Assembly (NCBI GenBank): GCA_002362155.1
Contig: DETN01000176.1
Location: forward strand, 1-5,416
Length of the DNA: 5,416 bases
Origin: Lachnospiraceae bacterium UBA3287
Lineage (GTDB): Bacteria; Bacillota; Clostridia; Lachnospirales; Lachnospiraceae
Direction: 5' to 3'
Positions 1-5,416 of the stretch are shown here, piece after piece. Both the position numbers and the translations under genes were made by a program. The notes under the pieces are model-generated. The model was given only the letters and a program-made list of their open reading frames with translations, did no database searches and was not told where the DNA came from. Position 1 is the first letter of the stretch. Every line of letters starts with the position of its first letter.

Positions 1-1296
1 CCCTATCTCCAGATCATGGAGATGGGAAGGATCGGCGACAAACTCATCGTTCTTGGGAGCGAATGCAGAAGATACGGGGAAAACGAAAACCCCTTCTTCT
101 ATGTTTACGATACATCCGGGGAAGAGAAGGATTTCACCCTTCTTTACGAGGCGGACGAGAGCGTTTTTGACGGCGTGATCAGCGATATTGAGTATGGCAG
201 CTGGCGGGGCCTTAAGTCGGACGGAAACTTCGTGTATTATATGGCCCTTGACGGCCCCCGCAACGTGCTCCGTCGGATCGGCCTTGACGGAAAGACAGAG
301 ACCCTCGTTCAAAAGGATGGCGCCCTCTATGATTTTGACGTGCTTTCCGGCGACCTGTGGGTGATGGGGCTCTACGACATGAAGCTGCAGGAGATCTATC
401 ATGCGGATGAAAAGGGGAGCCTTCGCCGGATGACCGGGCTCAACAGCAGGGCGCTTCGCGGCAGATACGTGGCAGAGCCCTCCTATATCTGCACGAAGTT
501 TCACAGTGACCGGTACGGCGACGAGGAGATCGACGGCTGGGTGCTGGCTCCCATGGGCTATGAGGCCGGAAAAAAATACCCGGCCATACTGGATATCCAC
601 GGCGGGCCCAAATGTGCATACGGGCCGGTCTTTTTCCACGAGATGCAGCACTGGGCTTCGGAGGGATATTTTGTCATGTTCTGCAATCCCCACGGCTCGG
701 ACGGCAAAGGAAACGAATTCTCTTACCTGGATATGCAGTGGGGCGGGATCGATTATGAGCAGATCATGGCCTTCGTCGACCATGTGCTGGAGGAATACCC
801 GGATATCGACAGGGCAAAAGTGTGCTGCACCGGCGGCAGCTACGGCGGCTACATGAGCAACTGGATCATCGGTCATACGGACAGATTCTGCTGCATTGCC
901 ACCCAGAGGAGCATCATGAACTGGATCACGATGTACGGCGTCAGCGACATCCCGCCCGTCGTGTGCGGCGAGACCTGCAATACGAATCCTTACTCTCAGG
1001 AGGGATTTGCCCAGATGTGGAATGTCTCTCCCCTCAGGTACATAGATAATGCCAGGACGCCGACCCTGATCATCCACAGCGACGAGGACTACCGCTGCCC
1101 CATCGGAGAGGGCTACCAGCTCTTTACGGCGCTGAAATATAAAGGAGTCCCCTGCAAAATGGTCGTCTTCCACGGCGAGAACCACGAGCTGTCCAGATCC
1201 GGCAAGCCCAAACACAGGGTCAAAAGGCTGGAAGAGATCACGGAGTGGTTCAGAAACTATACGGCTGGCACCGCGGACAGTTCATCCAAAGACTGA
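1..1296 (+). CDS. S9-family serine peptidase (acylaminoacyl-peptidase/prolyl oligopeptidase type), 5'-truncated by window edge
   Basis: The reading frame is open from base 1, and the first ATG (16) has no ribosome binding site, so the true start lies upstream. About 431 residues are visible; S9C enzymes are usually around 650, so roughly the C-terminal two thirds is here. Numbering from base 1, residues 1 to about 165 are the end of a beta-propeller and about 170-431 form the alpha/beta-hydrolase domain. Seen directly: the HGGP oxyanion-region motif at residues 200-203, the nucleophile motif GGSYGGYM with Ser280 (codon 838-840), Asp363 in HSDEDYRCP (codon 1087-1089) and His395 in GENHELSRSGKP (codon 1183-1185). 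The triad is intact, so an active enzyme is expected. By family knowledge it removes N-terminal residues or acyl-amino acids from short peptides in the cytoplasm. No signal peptide can be judged because the N-terminus is missing. Cysteines are frequent around the active site (CCTGGS, FCCIA), which is somewhat unusual. The exact substrate is unknown. Confidence 0.95.
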   Translation, partial: PYLQIMEMGRIGDKLIVLGSECRRYGENENPFFYVYDTSGEEKDFTLLYEADESVFDGVISDIEYGSWRGLKSDGNFVYYMALDGPRNVLRRIGLDGKTETLVQKDGALYDFDVLSGDLWVMGLYDMKLQEIYHADEKGSLRRMTGLNSRALRGRYVAEPSYICTKFHSDRYGDEEIDGWVLAPMGYEAGKKYPAILDIHGGPKCAYGPVFFHEMQHWASEGYFVMFCNPHGSDGKGNEFSYLDMQWGGIDYEQIMAFVDHVLEEYPDIDRAKVCCTGGSYGGYMSNWIIGHTDRFCCIATQRSIMNWITMYGVSDIPPVVCGETCNTNPYSQEGFAQMWNVSPLRYIDNARTPTLIIHSDEDYRCPIGEGYQLFTALKYKGVPCKMVVFHGENHELSRSGKPKHRVKRLEEITEWFRNYTAGTADSSSKD

Positions 1297-1318
1297 GCCG
1301 GAAGCTGCCTCTTTTCCT

Positions 1319-1335
1319 GCCGGATATTTTCCGGC
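1319..1335 (+). terminator. Weak hairpin after the peptidase gene, possible terminator
   Basis: GCCGGA (1319-1324) and TCCGGC (1330-1335) form a perfect 6-bp stem with a 5-nt loop, starting 23 nt after the stop codon. The 3' arm can alternatively pair with GCCGGAA at 1297-1303, just after the stop. There is no proper T-run, only CGCTTTCG, so termination would be weak. Confidence 0.3.
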
Positions 1336-1337
1336 GC

Positions 1338-1365
1338 TTTCGTAAACGGCAGAATGATTTATGAT
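1338..1365 (+). promoter_or_regulatory. Possible sigma-A promoter for the lipoprotein/SEC-C gene pair
   Basis: TATGAT at 1360-1365 matches five of six bases of the -10 consensus. The best-placed -35 is TTTCGT at 1338-1343 with a 16-nt spacer, which is a poor match. It lies 34 nt before the start codon at 1400. Proposed from position and the -10 match only. Confidence 0.3.
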
Positions 1366-1399
1366 CAGCCTGTAAAAAATCGGTTCGGGAGGGAGTACC

Positions 1400-2107
1400 A
1401 TGTCAGAATCTGTTTCAGGAAGGCCTGCAGCGCTCAGGCGGATATCTTCTATGTATCTTTTTATTCTTTATGGACTGTGCGTTCTTTTCCTTACGGGCTG
1501 CACCGGCTATGACGGTAAAAACGACGTGGAAGAAGGCGGCGTTTTCTACAGGGTATCCTCCTCAGGGAAAAAAGCCTTTGCCCAGGCCATTTACTGGGAT
1601 CTGGATCCTGCCCATAGGGACTTTTATATTCCGGACAGAGTGGGAAAGGCCCAGGTGGTCTCCCTTGGCGGCTTTTACGGGACAGGGGTTCCCTGCCCCC
1701 TGCAGGTCAGTCCCCGGGAAGATGCGGACTATTTTTTTATGATCGATCCTGAGACCTATGAAAGCGAAAGGCCCTATACCTGGCAGGACATCGTCCTGAC
1801 CATACATCTGGGAAAAGAAGTAAGCGATATAAAACGTGCCATAGGCTGTCCCTATTTTGCCCGTGATGACGGAGAGGGCGCCATAGATTTCTACCGTCCC
1901 GTCCTGTATTTTGAAGTGGACCCGGAGAACAGGTATCTTTACAGTGTGGACGGGTTCCTGTATTACAGAAAGGACGACAGTCCGGTGCCGGATCTGGGGT
2001 CCTCTCAGGACAGACAGGAAAGCGGAACAAGTGAGGGGCTCCTTCCGGGAGATATACCGGAAGAATCCACCGGAGAGAGTCCTGAGGAACTTTCTGCAGA
2101 GCCGTAG
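1400..2107 (+). CDS. Putative lipoprotein of unknown function with acidic C-terminal tail
   Basis: The 235-residue product was not assigned to a family. The start at 1400 is supported by GGGAGGGAG (1387-1395), with GGAGGG 6 nt before the ATG, and it places Arg13-Arg14 before the hydrophobic stretch 18-32. An internal ATG (1451) would lose that positive charge. LTGC at residues 31-34 is a lipobox, so Cys34 should be lipidated and the mature protein anchored on the outer face of the membrane. The mature region (35 to about 190) is rich in aromatic residues and Asp/Glu. The stretch IPDRVGKAQVVSLGGFYGTG from residue 77 loosely recalls the 'IPD..G..V.SLG' phrases of surface proteins with BspA-like repeats, but there is no repeat array. 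Residues 192-235 are a low-complexity Ser/Glu/Pro tail, probably disordered. The next gene starts 24 nt downstream, so the two are likely co-transcribed. Lipoprotein status is fairly sure; function is unknown. Confidence 0.85.
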   Translation: MSESVSGRPAALRRISSMYLFILYGLCVLFLTGCTGYDGKNDVEEGGVFYRVSSSGKKAFAQAIYWDLDPAHRDFYIPDRVGKAQVVSLGGFYGTGVPCPLQVSPREDADYFFMIDPETYESERPYTWQDIVLTIHLGKEVSDIKRAIGCPYFARDDGEGAIDFYRPVLYFEVDPENRYLYSVDGFLYYRKDDSPVPDLGSSQDRQESGTSEGLLPGDIPEESTGESPEELSAEP

Positions 2108-2114
2108 GAATAAT

Positions 2115-2120
2115 AAGGAG
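2115..2120 (+). promoter_or_regulatory. Ribosome binding site with long spacing
   Basis: AAGGAG lies 11 nt before the ATG at 2132, longer than the 6-8 nt seen for the other genes here. No nearer in-frame start fits better, and the family-like N-terminus (YRLKVILK) begins at residue 5, so 2132 is kept as the start. Confidence 0.6.
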
Positions 2121-2131
2121 ATTGAACATAT

Positions 2132-4042
2132 ATGAATACATGCTACCGGCTGAAGGTCATACTGAAAAAATCAAAGCCTCCTGTCTGGATGAAGGTCCTG
2201 ATACCCGGAGGCATTACCTTTTCCGTTTTCAGTTTTTACATGGATCTGCTGACAGGCCATGAGGAAAAAATCACATCGGACGGAGAGACCGTCTTCATGT
2301 TCGAGCACCGGAAAAGTGCCATGCGGCTTCTGGAAGATCCGAAGGAAAATCCCCGGTATAAAAAGTACGATGCTTCTCTCAGGGAGGCGGACACCACCTT
2401 TATCGACGACTATTTTCTGCCGGGACAGTGGGTCTCCTACTGGCCGGACAGGTACGGGGAAGAGTGCTACAGGATAGAGGTGGAGGAGATAGAGGAACTG
2501 CCCGTTCCCTTCCCCATGCTGGACAGATGCTCCGACGCTGCATATGCCCTGCACGGAAAGGGCGGGGAATGGGAAGCAGAGACAGCCCGGAAGCTCAGGC
2601 GGTATTCCGTCGAATATAAAAACTGGAAGGCAGAGGACCGGAAGGGCAGTTTTATAAGAAGAAAAAAAGAAAATACAGTCTTTCCTTTCCTGAAGCGGGG
2701 TCAGATCCTTTCCTACGCAGGAGGATCTGAACGGGAGTCCTTTGTTCCCGGCACGGAGGACCCTGTAAGCAGGGAGGACAACATAGAGCAGAGCGGCAGA
2801 TCCATGCTGAACGCTCTGGCAGGAGCCATGCGGGCCAGAATAGGTCCGGAGAATTTTCTGGATGACAGCCAAAAGACCCTGAAGGACTATCTGTTTTTCC
2901 TCTACGGCGAGAAGCTGCTGGAGGAGATCGCAGAGGATACGGAGGCTCTCAGCTGGCAGGAAAAAAGAATGTCCGGCGTACTGAAAAAGGGAAAAGAGGA
3001 ATGGACCGGATTCCTTGCCCGGAAGATCGCAGAGAGAATCCTTTCGCCGGAGATGATGAAAGAATGCCTGATGGAGTACCGGGATGAAGAGATCGCCTCT
3101 CTCAGAAAGGCACTGGCCGGCCAGAGGGACGGCACTTATACGGCAGAGAGCCTGAAAGAAGGGGATGATCTTACAGATTTCGCCGGGGAACTGTATATGT
3201 TCCGCAGGAAAGACTGCACTATGCCTGTATTTGATATCCCGACGGATTTCGAGACGGCCTTTTCCCGGATCGATTCGGAGGCCTTTCATGACAAGAGAAG
3301 GCAGCATATCTGGCTGAAGGACTGTCTTGACGTGGTGGTATTTTATTACGGAGCTGTCCCCGTTCCGGTCTTTTACCGGCTCTATAAGCAGTTCGGCACT
3401 CTTCCCAAAAAGGAAATGATTCAGGCCATACGGGACATGGGAACAGAGAGCCCCTGCAGAGCGGAAAACGGCAGGATCATTCATGAGGGCTGGCTCCATG
3501 ACGACGAGTATCTGAAGCTGGAGGAGATGCAGGGGGACAAACCTTACTACATTCCGTCAAAAGCGGAAGTGGAGGATCTGGCGGTAAACGACTATCCTTC
3601 CATGCTGAAGGAGGCAAGGGACCTTCTGGCCTTCTGCAGGAAGGACCTGAAAATGGCTCCGGAAGAGGCAGAGGACTTTACGGAGGAAGCCTGGAATACC
3701 TTCAACCGGGGAGAAACGCTTTCGGATGCCATACATCTGGCGGAAGATATGAGGGTTCCCATCCGAAGCCAGAGCGCACTGAAACGCCTTGCGGACCTGC
3801 TGGTATCCCTCAGCAACCACACATGCATGCTCTATAACCGGGGCTATTCCCCGCTTGCCCTCAGGGCAGAGATTTCAGGCGGCCCCAAGGCAGGGCCTGC
3901 TCCCTCTGCCTCCTATGCACCCGAGACGGGGCCGGGACCGGAGATGTTCATGAAACCCTCCGGAAAGATCTATCCCAACGATCCCTGTCCCTGCGGCAGC
4001 GGCAAAAAATACAAGAAATGCTGCGGAAGGAACCGGCAGTAA
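2132..4042 (+). CDS. pRiA4b ORF-3-like and SEC-C motif protein, function unknown
   Basis: A 636-residue protein with no signal peptide or membrane segment, so probably cytoplasmic. Residues 4 to about 130 resemble a degenerate pRiA4b ORF-3-like domain: YRLKVILKKSKPPVWMKVLIP (from residue 5) matches the family's opening 'Y.LKV.L....PPIWR...VP', and the WVSYWPDRYGEECYRIEVEEI region (about 98-119) sits where 'Y.YDFGD.W...IEVE' is expected, but the acidic YDFGD core is mostly lost. Residues about 140-390 are charged and mostly helical by eye. Residues about 397-580 look like a module I associate with pRiA4b/SEC-C proteins of Bacillota, including KPYYIPSKAEVEDL (470-483) and NHTCMLYNRGYSPLAL (from 562). 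A Pro/Gly-rich linker leads to a perfect SEC-C motif at the C-terminus: Cys619-X-Cys621-X8-Cys630-Cys631 within NDPCPCGSGKKYKKCCGR. In SecA this motif binds zinc and contacts SecB or ribosomes. Role here unknown. Probably co-transcribed with the lipoprotein gene 24 nt upstream. Confidence 0.9.
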   Translation: MNTCYRLKVILKKSKPPVWMKVLIPGGITFSVFSFYMDLLTGHEEKITSDGETVFMFEHRKSAMRLLEDPKENPRYKKYDASLREADTTFIDDYFLPGQWVSYWPDRYGEECYRIEVEEIEELPVPFPMLDRCSDAAYALHGKGGEWEAETARKLRRYSVEYKNWKAEDRKGSFIRRKKENTVFPFLKRGQILSYAGGSERESFVPGTEDPVSREDNIEQSGRSMLNALAGAMRARIGPENFLDDSQKTLKDYLFFLYGEKLLEEIAEDTEALSWQEKRMSGVLKKGKEEWTGFLARKIAERILSPEMMKECLMEYRDEEIASLRKALAGQRDGTYTAESLKEGDDLTDFAGELYMFRRKDCTMPVFDIPTDFETAFSRIDSEAFHDKRRQHIWLKDCLDVVVFYYGAVPVPVFYRLYKQFGTLPKKEMIQAIRDMGTESPCRAENGRIIHEGWLHDDEYLKLEEMQGDKPYYIPSKAEVEDLAVNDYPSMLKEARDLLAFCRKDLKMAPEEAEDFTEEAWNTFNRGETLSDAIHLAEDMRVPIRSQSALKRLADLLVSLSNHTCMLYNRGYSPLALRAEISGGPKAGPAPSASYAPETGPGPEMFMKPSGKIYPNDPCPCGSGKKYKKCCGRNRQ

Positions 4043-4068
4043 AAAAGGAGAGAAACAGGGAAGTGGAA

Positions 4069-4100
4069 AACGGGGAAGATGCGAAGGCGCCTCCCCCGTT
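4069..4100 (+). terminator. Hairpin after the SEC-C gene, weak terminator candidate
   Basis: AACGGGG (4069-4075) pairs perfectly with CCCCGTT (4094-4100), and a small GCG/CGC hairpin (4081-4090) sits inside the loop. No T-run follows, so it is not a canonical intrinsic terminator. It could still mark the end of the upstream unit, since the next gene appears to start a new one. Confidence 0.3.
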
Positions 4101-4151
4101 CTGCTCAGGGGCAGGGGAAGCAGGCAGGATTCGAATTGTGAAAAAAACCGC

Positions 4152-4180
4152 TTTCCTTTAGCACGCTGATGTGATAGTAT
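4152..4180 (+). promoter_or_regulatory. Possible promoter of the amino-acid transporter operon
   Basis: TAGTAT (4175-4180), inside GTGATAGTATG, is the best -10-like hexamer upstream of the binding-protein gene. TTTCCT (4152-4157) is 17 nt upstream as a weak -35. This would give a leader of about 35-40 nt carrying the GGAGG site. The AT-rich shift after 4136 supports a promoter in this gap, but the exact elements are uncertain. An 8-bp palindrome ATTCGAAT (4129-4136) lies just upstream and could be part of an operator; nothing else supports that. Confidence 0.35.
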
Positions 4181-4211
4181 GTTACTTGTTTAACGCAATT
4201 CAGCGAAAAAT

Positions 4212-4216
4212 GGAGG
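4212..4216 (+). promoter_or_regulatory. Ribosome binding site that fixes the binding-protein start
   Basis: GGAGG lies 8 nt before the ATG at 4225. This start gives a textbook lipoprotein signal peptide (MKKKLALLL...LGGC). The upstream in-frame ATGs at 4171 and 4210 have no comparable site and would put uncharacteristic residues in front of the signal peptide. Confidence 0.85.
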
Positions 4217-4224
4217 AAACTACT

Positions 4225-5136
4225 ATGAAAAAGAAACTTGCACTTCTTCTGACAGCTGTCCTTGCAGTATCCATGCTTGGCGGATGCGGCGGATCTTCCA
4301 GCTCCGGCAAGGCTGAAGAGCCTGCAGCAGAGAAGACCGAAGAGACGGAAGCTCCTGCAGAGGAAGCTCCCGCAGAAGAGGCTGTGACCTATCAGTTCAT
4401 CGATGAGACACTGGGCGTTGAGTCCTATGCCATCGGCTTCAGGCTGGGCGACGAAGAACTGGCCCAGACTGTCAGCGGCGCTGTACAGGCTCTGGTCCTC
4501 AACGGAACCTATGAAGCCATCGGCGAAAAGTATCCTGATATCAAGGATTACCTCTGCCTGAAGGCGGAAGACATCGACGAAGCGTCTCTGCCTGCCCAGG
4601 GTTCCGGAGACAGCTCCTATACCTTCAAGCACGGCTTTGACCTTGACTATCCGCCTTATTCCTACAGGCAGGACGACGGCACTGTGGGCGGCTTTGACGT
4701 AGAGCTCTGCCAGGCTGTCTGCGAATACATGGGCTGGGGCTACGAGGCCGTTCCCTTCAACTGGGACGCCAAGGACATGGAACTGAACGCAGGAAGCTGC
4801 GACTGCATCTGGTCCGGCTTCACAAAGGAAGGCCGTGAAGACGCTTATACATGGGGCATCACCTACTCCAACAACACTCAGGGTATCCTGGTGGCTTCCA
4901 ATTCCGGCATCACCTCTCTTTCTGACCTTGCAGGCAAGGTCGTCGGCGTCCAGACTGCTACCAGCGCCTATGACATGCTTGAGGATTCCCAGAAGGATCT
5001 GGCAGATACCTTTGCCGAACTCAGAGTCTATGAGACCTATACCATTGCCTACAATGATCTGAAGGCAGGCGCCATCGACGCCATCGCTATCGATATGACA
5101 GCAGGTTCCTTCCTGATTGCCAACGACGCAAAGTGA
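4225..5136 (+). CDS. Amino-acid ABC transporter substrate-binding lipoprotein, circularly permuted SBP_bac_3 fold
   Basis: A 303-residue extracellular lipoprotein that should capture an amino acid and deliver it to the permease encoded just downstream. Signal peptide 1-20 ends in lipobox LGGC, with Cys21 lipidated. Residues 22-54 are a Ser/Gly then Ala/Glu/Pro linker. The fold order is unusual. Residues 56-112 (QFIDETLGVESYAIGFRLGD..., then NGTYEAIGEKY) match the usual C-terminal segment of the family. A linker (about 113-131) follows, then the usual N-terminal start (FKHGFDLDYPPYSY from 134; GGFDVELCQAVCEYMG 155-170; NWDAKDMELNAGSCDCIWSG 179-198), the lobe-2 part (ITSLSDLAGKVVGVQTATSA 229-248) and the stop after LIANDAK. 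Arg204 (TKEGRED) and Asp290 (AIAIDMTAG) occupy the positions of the carboxylate- and amine-binding residues of GlnH-type proteins, so amino-acid binding is likely retained. Removing the signal peptide and linkers leaves about 230 residues, one full domain. Which amino acid it binds cannot be told. Five cysteines besides Cys21 are unusual for an exported protein. Confidence 0.93.
   Translation: MKKKLALLLTAVLAVSMLGGCGGSSSSGKAEEPAAEKTEETEAPAEEAPAEEAVTYQFIDETLGVESYAIGFRLGDEELAQTVSGAVQALVLNGTYEAIGEKYPDIKDYLCLKAEDIDEASLPAQGSGDSSYTFKHGFDLDYPPYSYRQDDGTVGGFDVELCQAVCEYMGWGYEAVPFNWDAKDMELNAGSCDCIWSGFTKEGREDAYTWGITYSNNTQGILVASNSGITSLSDLAGKVVGVQTATSAYDMLEDSQKDLADTFAELRVYETYTIAYNDLKAGAIDAIAIDMTAGSFLIANDAK
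4351..4380 (+). repeat. Two-copy 15-bp repeat encoding APAEE-APAEE
   Basis: GCTCCTGCAGAGGAA (4351-4365) and GCTCCCGCAGAAGAG (4366-4380) are identical at 12 of 15 bases and encode the same five residues. They lie in the flexible linker between the lipid anchor and the folded domain. The three differences are synonymous, so the repeat is probably not recent or is held at protein level. Confidence 0.6.
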
Positions 5137-5159
5137 TCATTCTCAGTAAGCTAAAGGAA

Positions 5160-5193
5160 GCAGCGGGCCGCCAAACACGGCCCGTGCTTTTTT
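5160..5193 (+). terminator. Intrinsic terminator between binding-protein and permease genes
   Basis: CGGGCCG (5164-5170) pairs perfectly with CGGCCCG (5178-5184) around a 7-nt loop CCAAACA. GCA (5160-5162) and TGC (5185-5187) extend the stem past one bulged G, and six T residues follow (5188-5193). It starts 24 nt after the binding-protein stop and ends 33 nt before the permease start. Partial read-through would give much more binding protein than permease, a common arrangement in ABC importers. Confidence 0.88.
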
Positions 5194-5226
5194 GAATTTC
5201 CGGATTTCAGTTGAGGAGTTTTATTT

Positions 5227-5416
5227 ATGACCTTTTCCACCATGTTTGCCACTATGGGCGAAGGCATGCTCCGTACATGTCTGATCTTCTTCCTGACGCT
5301 GCTCTTTTCCCTGCCTCTGGGCATGGTCGTCATGTTCCTGCGCAGGTCCCGCTTTACCCTGGTCCGGGAGATCACAAAGATCTATATTGCCATTATGAGA
5401 GGAACGCCCCTGATGC
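5227..5416 (+). CDS. Amino-acid ABC transporter permease (HisM/GlnP family), 3'-truncated by window edge
   Basis: The first 63 codons of a membrane protein that should form the channel of a polar amino-acid importer. The start is supported by AGGAG (5214-5218) 8 nt before the ATG. Residues about 13-38 contain a Gly-Met-Leu-Arg-Thr lead-in and a first transmembrane helix (CLIFFLTLLFSLPLGMVVMF), followed by basic RRSR on the presumed cytoplasmic side. The end of the visible part, YIAIMRGTPLM (53-63), matches the family signature 'Y.E..RGTPLL.QL', which precedes the second helix. Family members are about 215-240 residues, so roughly three quarters lies outside the window. It belongs with the binding-protein gene upstream, separated from it by a terminator, and an ATP-binding protein gene is expected next. 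Confidence 0.92.
   Translation, partial: MTFSTMFATMGEGMLRTCLIFFLTLLFSLPLGMVVMFLRRSRFTLVREITKIYIAIMRGTPLM

Noticed and set aside
16..1296. Treating the ATG at 16 as the true start of the peptidase.
   Set aside because: The frame is open to base 1, there is no ribosome site before 16, and the visible part begins within a beta-propeller, so the gene is cut by the window edge.
2171..3499. A 442-codon open frame on the minus strand, antisense to the SEC-C protein gene.
   Set aside because: It lies wholly within a gene with clear domain matches, has no recognisable motif or domain, and its composition (Leu/Phe/Pro/His/Cys-rich) is that of a mirror frame in moderately GC-rich coding DNA.
4171..4224. 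An 18-codon N-terminal extension of the binding protein starting at the ATG at 4171.
   Set aside because: GGAGG at 4212-4216 and the classical MKKK...LGGC signal peptide point to 4225. The upstream ATG has no ribosome site and overlaps the proposed -10 region.
4043..4224. A riboswitch or T-box leader upstream of the amino-acid transporter gene.
   Set aside because: The gap is only 182 nt, and I see neither a T-box-like conserved core nor a terminator/antiterminator pair ahead of the start codon; the only stem (4069-4100) lies upstream of the likely promoter.
4105..4632. A 175-codon minus-strand open frame spanning the gap before and the first part of the binding-protein gene.
   Set aside because: It overlaps a confident lipoprotein gene and its ribosome site, and shows no family match. 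Its Ser/Leu/Cys/Phe-rich stretch mirrors the Ala/Glu linker and signal peptide.
4225..5136. Reading the binding protein as a frameshifted or truncated ordinary SBP, or as two fused partial SBPs.
   Set aside because: The frame is continuous, each family segment appears once, and the total length equals one domain. No missing tail is found in any frame after the stop. A simple frameshift cannot move a C-terminal segment to the N-terminus.

Overview
The window reads as chromosomal DNA from a Gram-positive anaerobe of the Bacillota, most likely a Lachnospiraceae-type gut Clostridia. The evidence is strong GGAGG-type ribosome binding sites, two lipoproteins with classical lipoboxes, an Ala/Glu-rich linker after the lipid-anchored cysteine of a binding protein, and protein families common in that group. 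The genus is an inference; no rRNA or marker gene is present. All five genes lie on the + strand. No tRNA, rRNA, CRISPR array, transposase, attachment site or origin was seen.

Layout. (1) Positions 1-1296 hold the C-terminal two thirds of an S9-family serine peptidase (acylaminoacyl-peptidase/prolyl oligopeptidase type): the end of a beta-propeller and a complete alpha/beta-hydrolase domain with an intact catalytic triad. The 5' end lies outside the window. (2) After a 103-nt gap with a weak hairpin and a possible promoter, a two-gene unit follows at 1400-4042. It encodes an unrecognised lipoprotein and, 24 nt downstream, a 636-residue cytoplasmic protein with a degenerate pRiA4b ORF-3-like N-terminal domain and a C-terminal SEC-C zinc-binding motif. 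(3) After a 182-nt gap, an amino-acid ABC transporter operon begins: a lipoprotein substrate-binding protein (4225-5136), a strong hairpin-plus-T-run terminator (5160-5193), and the first 63 codons of the permease (5227 to the window end). The ATPase gene is presumably beyond the window.

The main discovery is in the substrate-binding protein. Its SBP_bac_3 fold is circularly permuted: the segment that normally ends the protein (YAIGFR.GD.EL...NGTY..I.EKY) sits at the N-terminus, right after the lipobox and acidic linker. The normal start of the fold (HGFDLDYPPYSY) comes only after a short linker, and the protein stops where the usual C-terminal segment would begin. The residues expected to bind the ligand are kept. 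The fold therefore appears complete exactly once but in a different order, which makes each lobe continuous in sequence.

The peptidase, the lipoprotein/SEC-C pair and the transporter look like three separate transcription units. A shared theme of peptide and amino-acid use is possible for the first and third but is only suggested by proximity.
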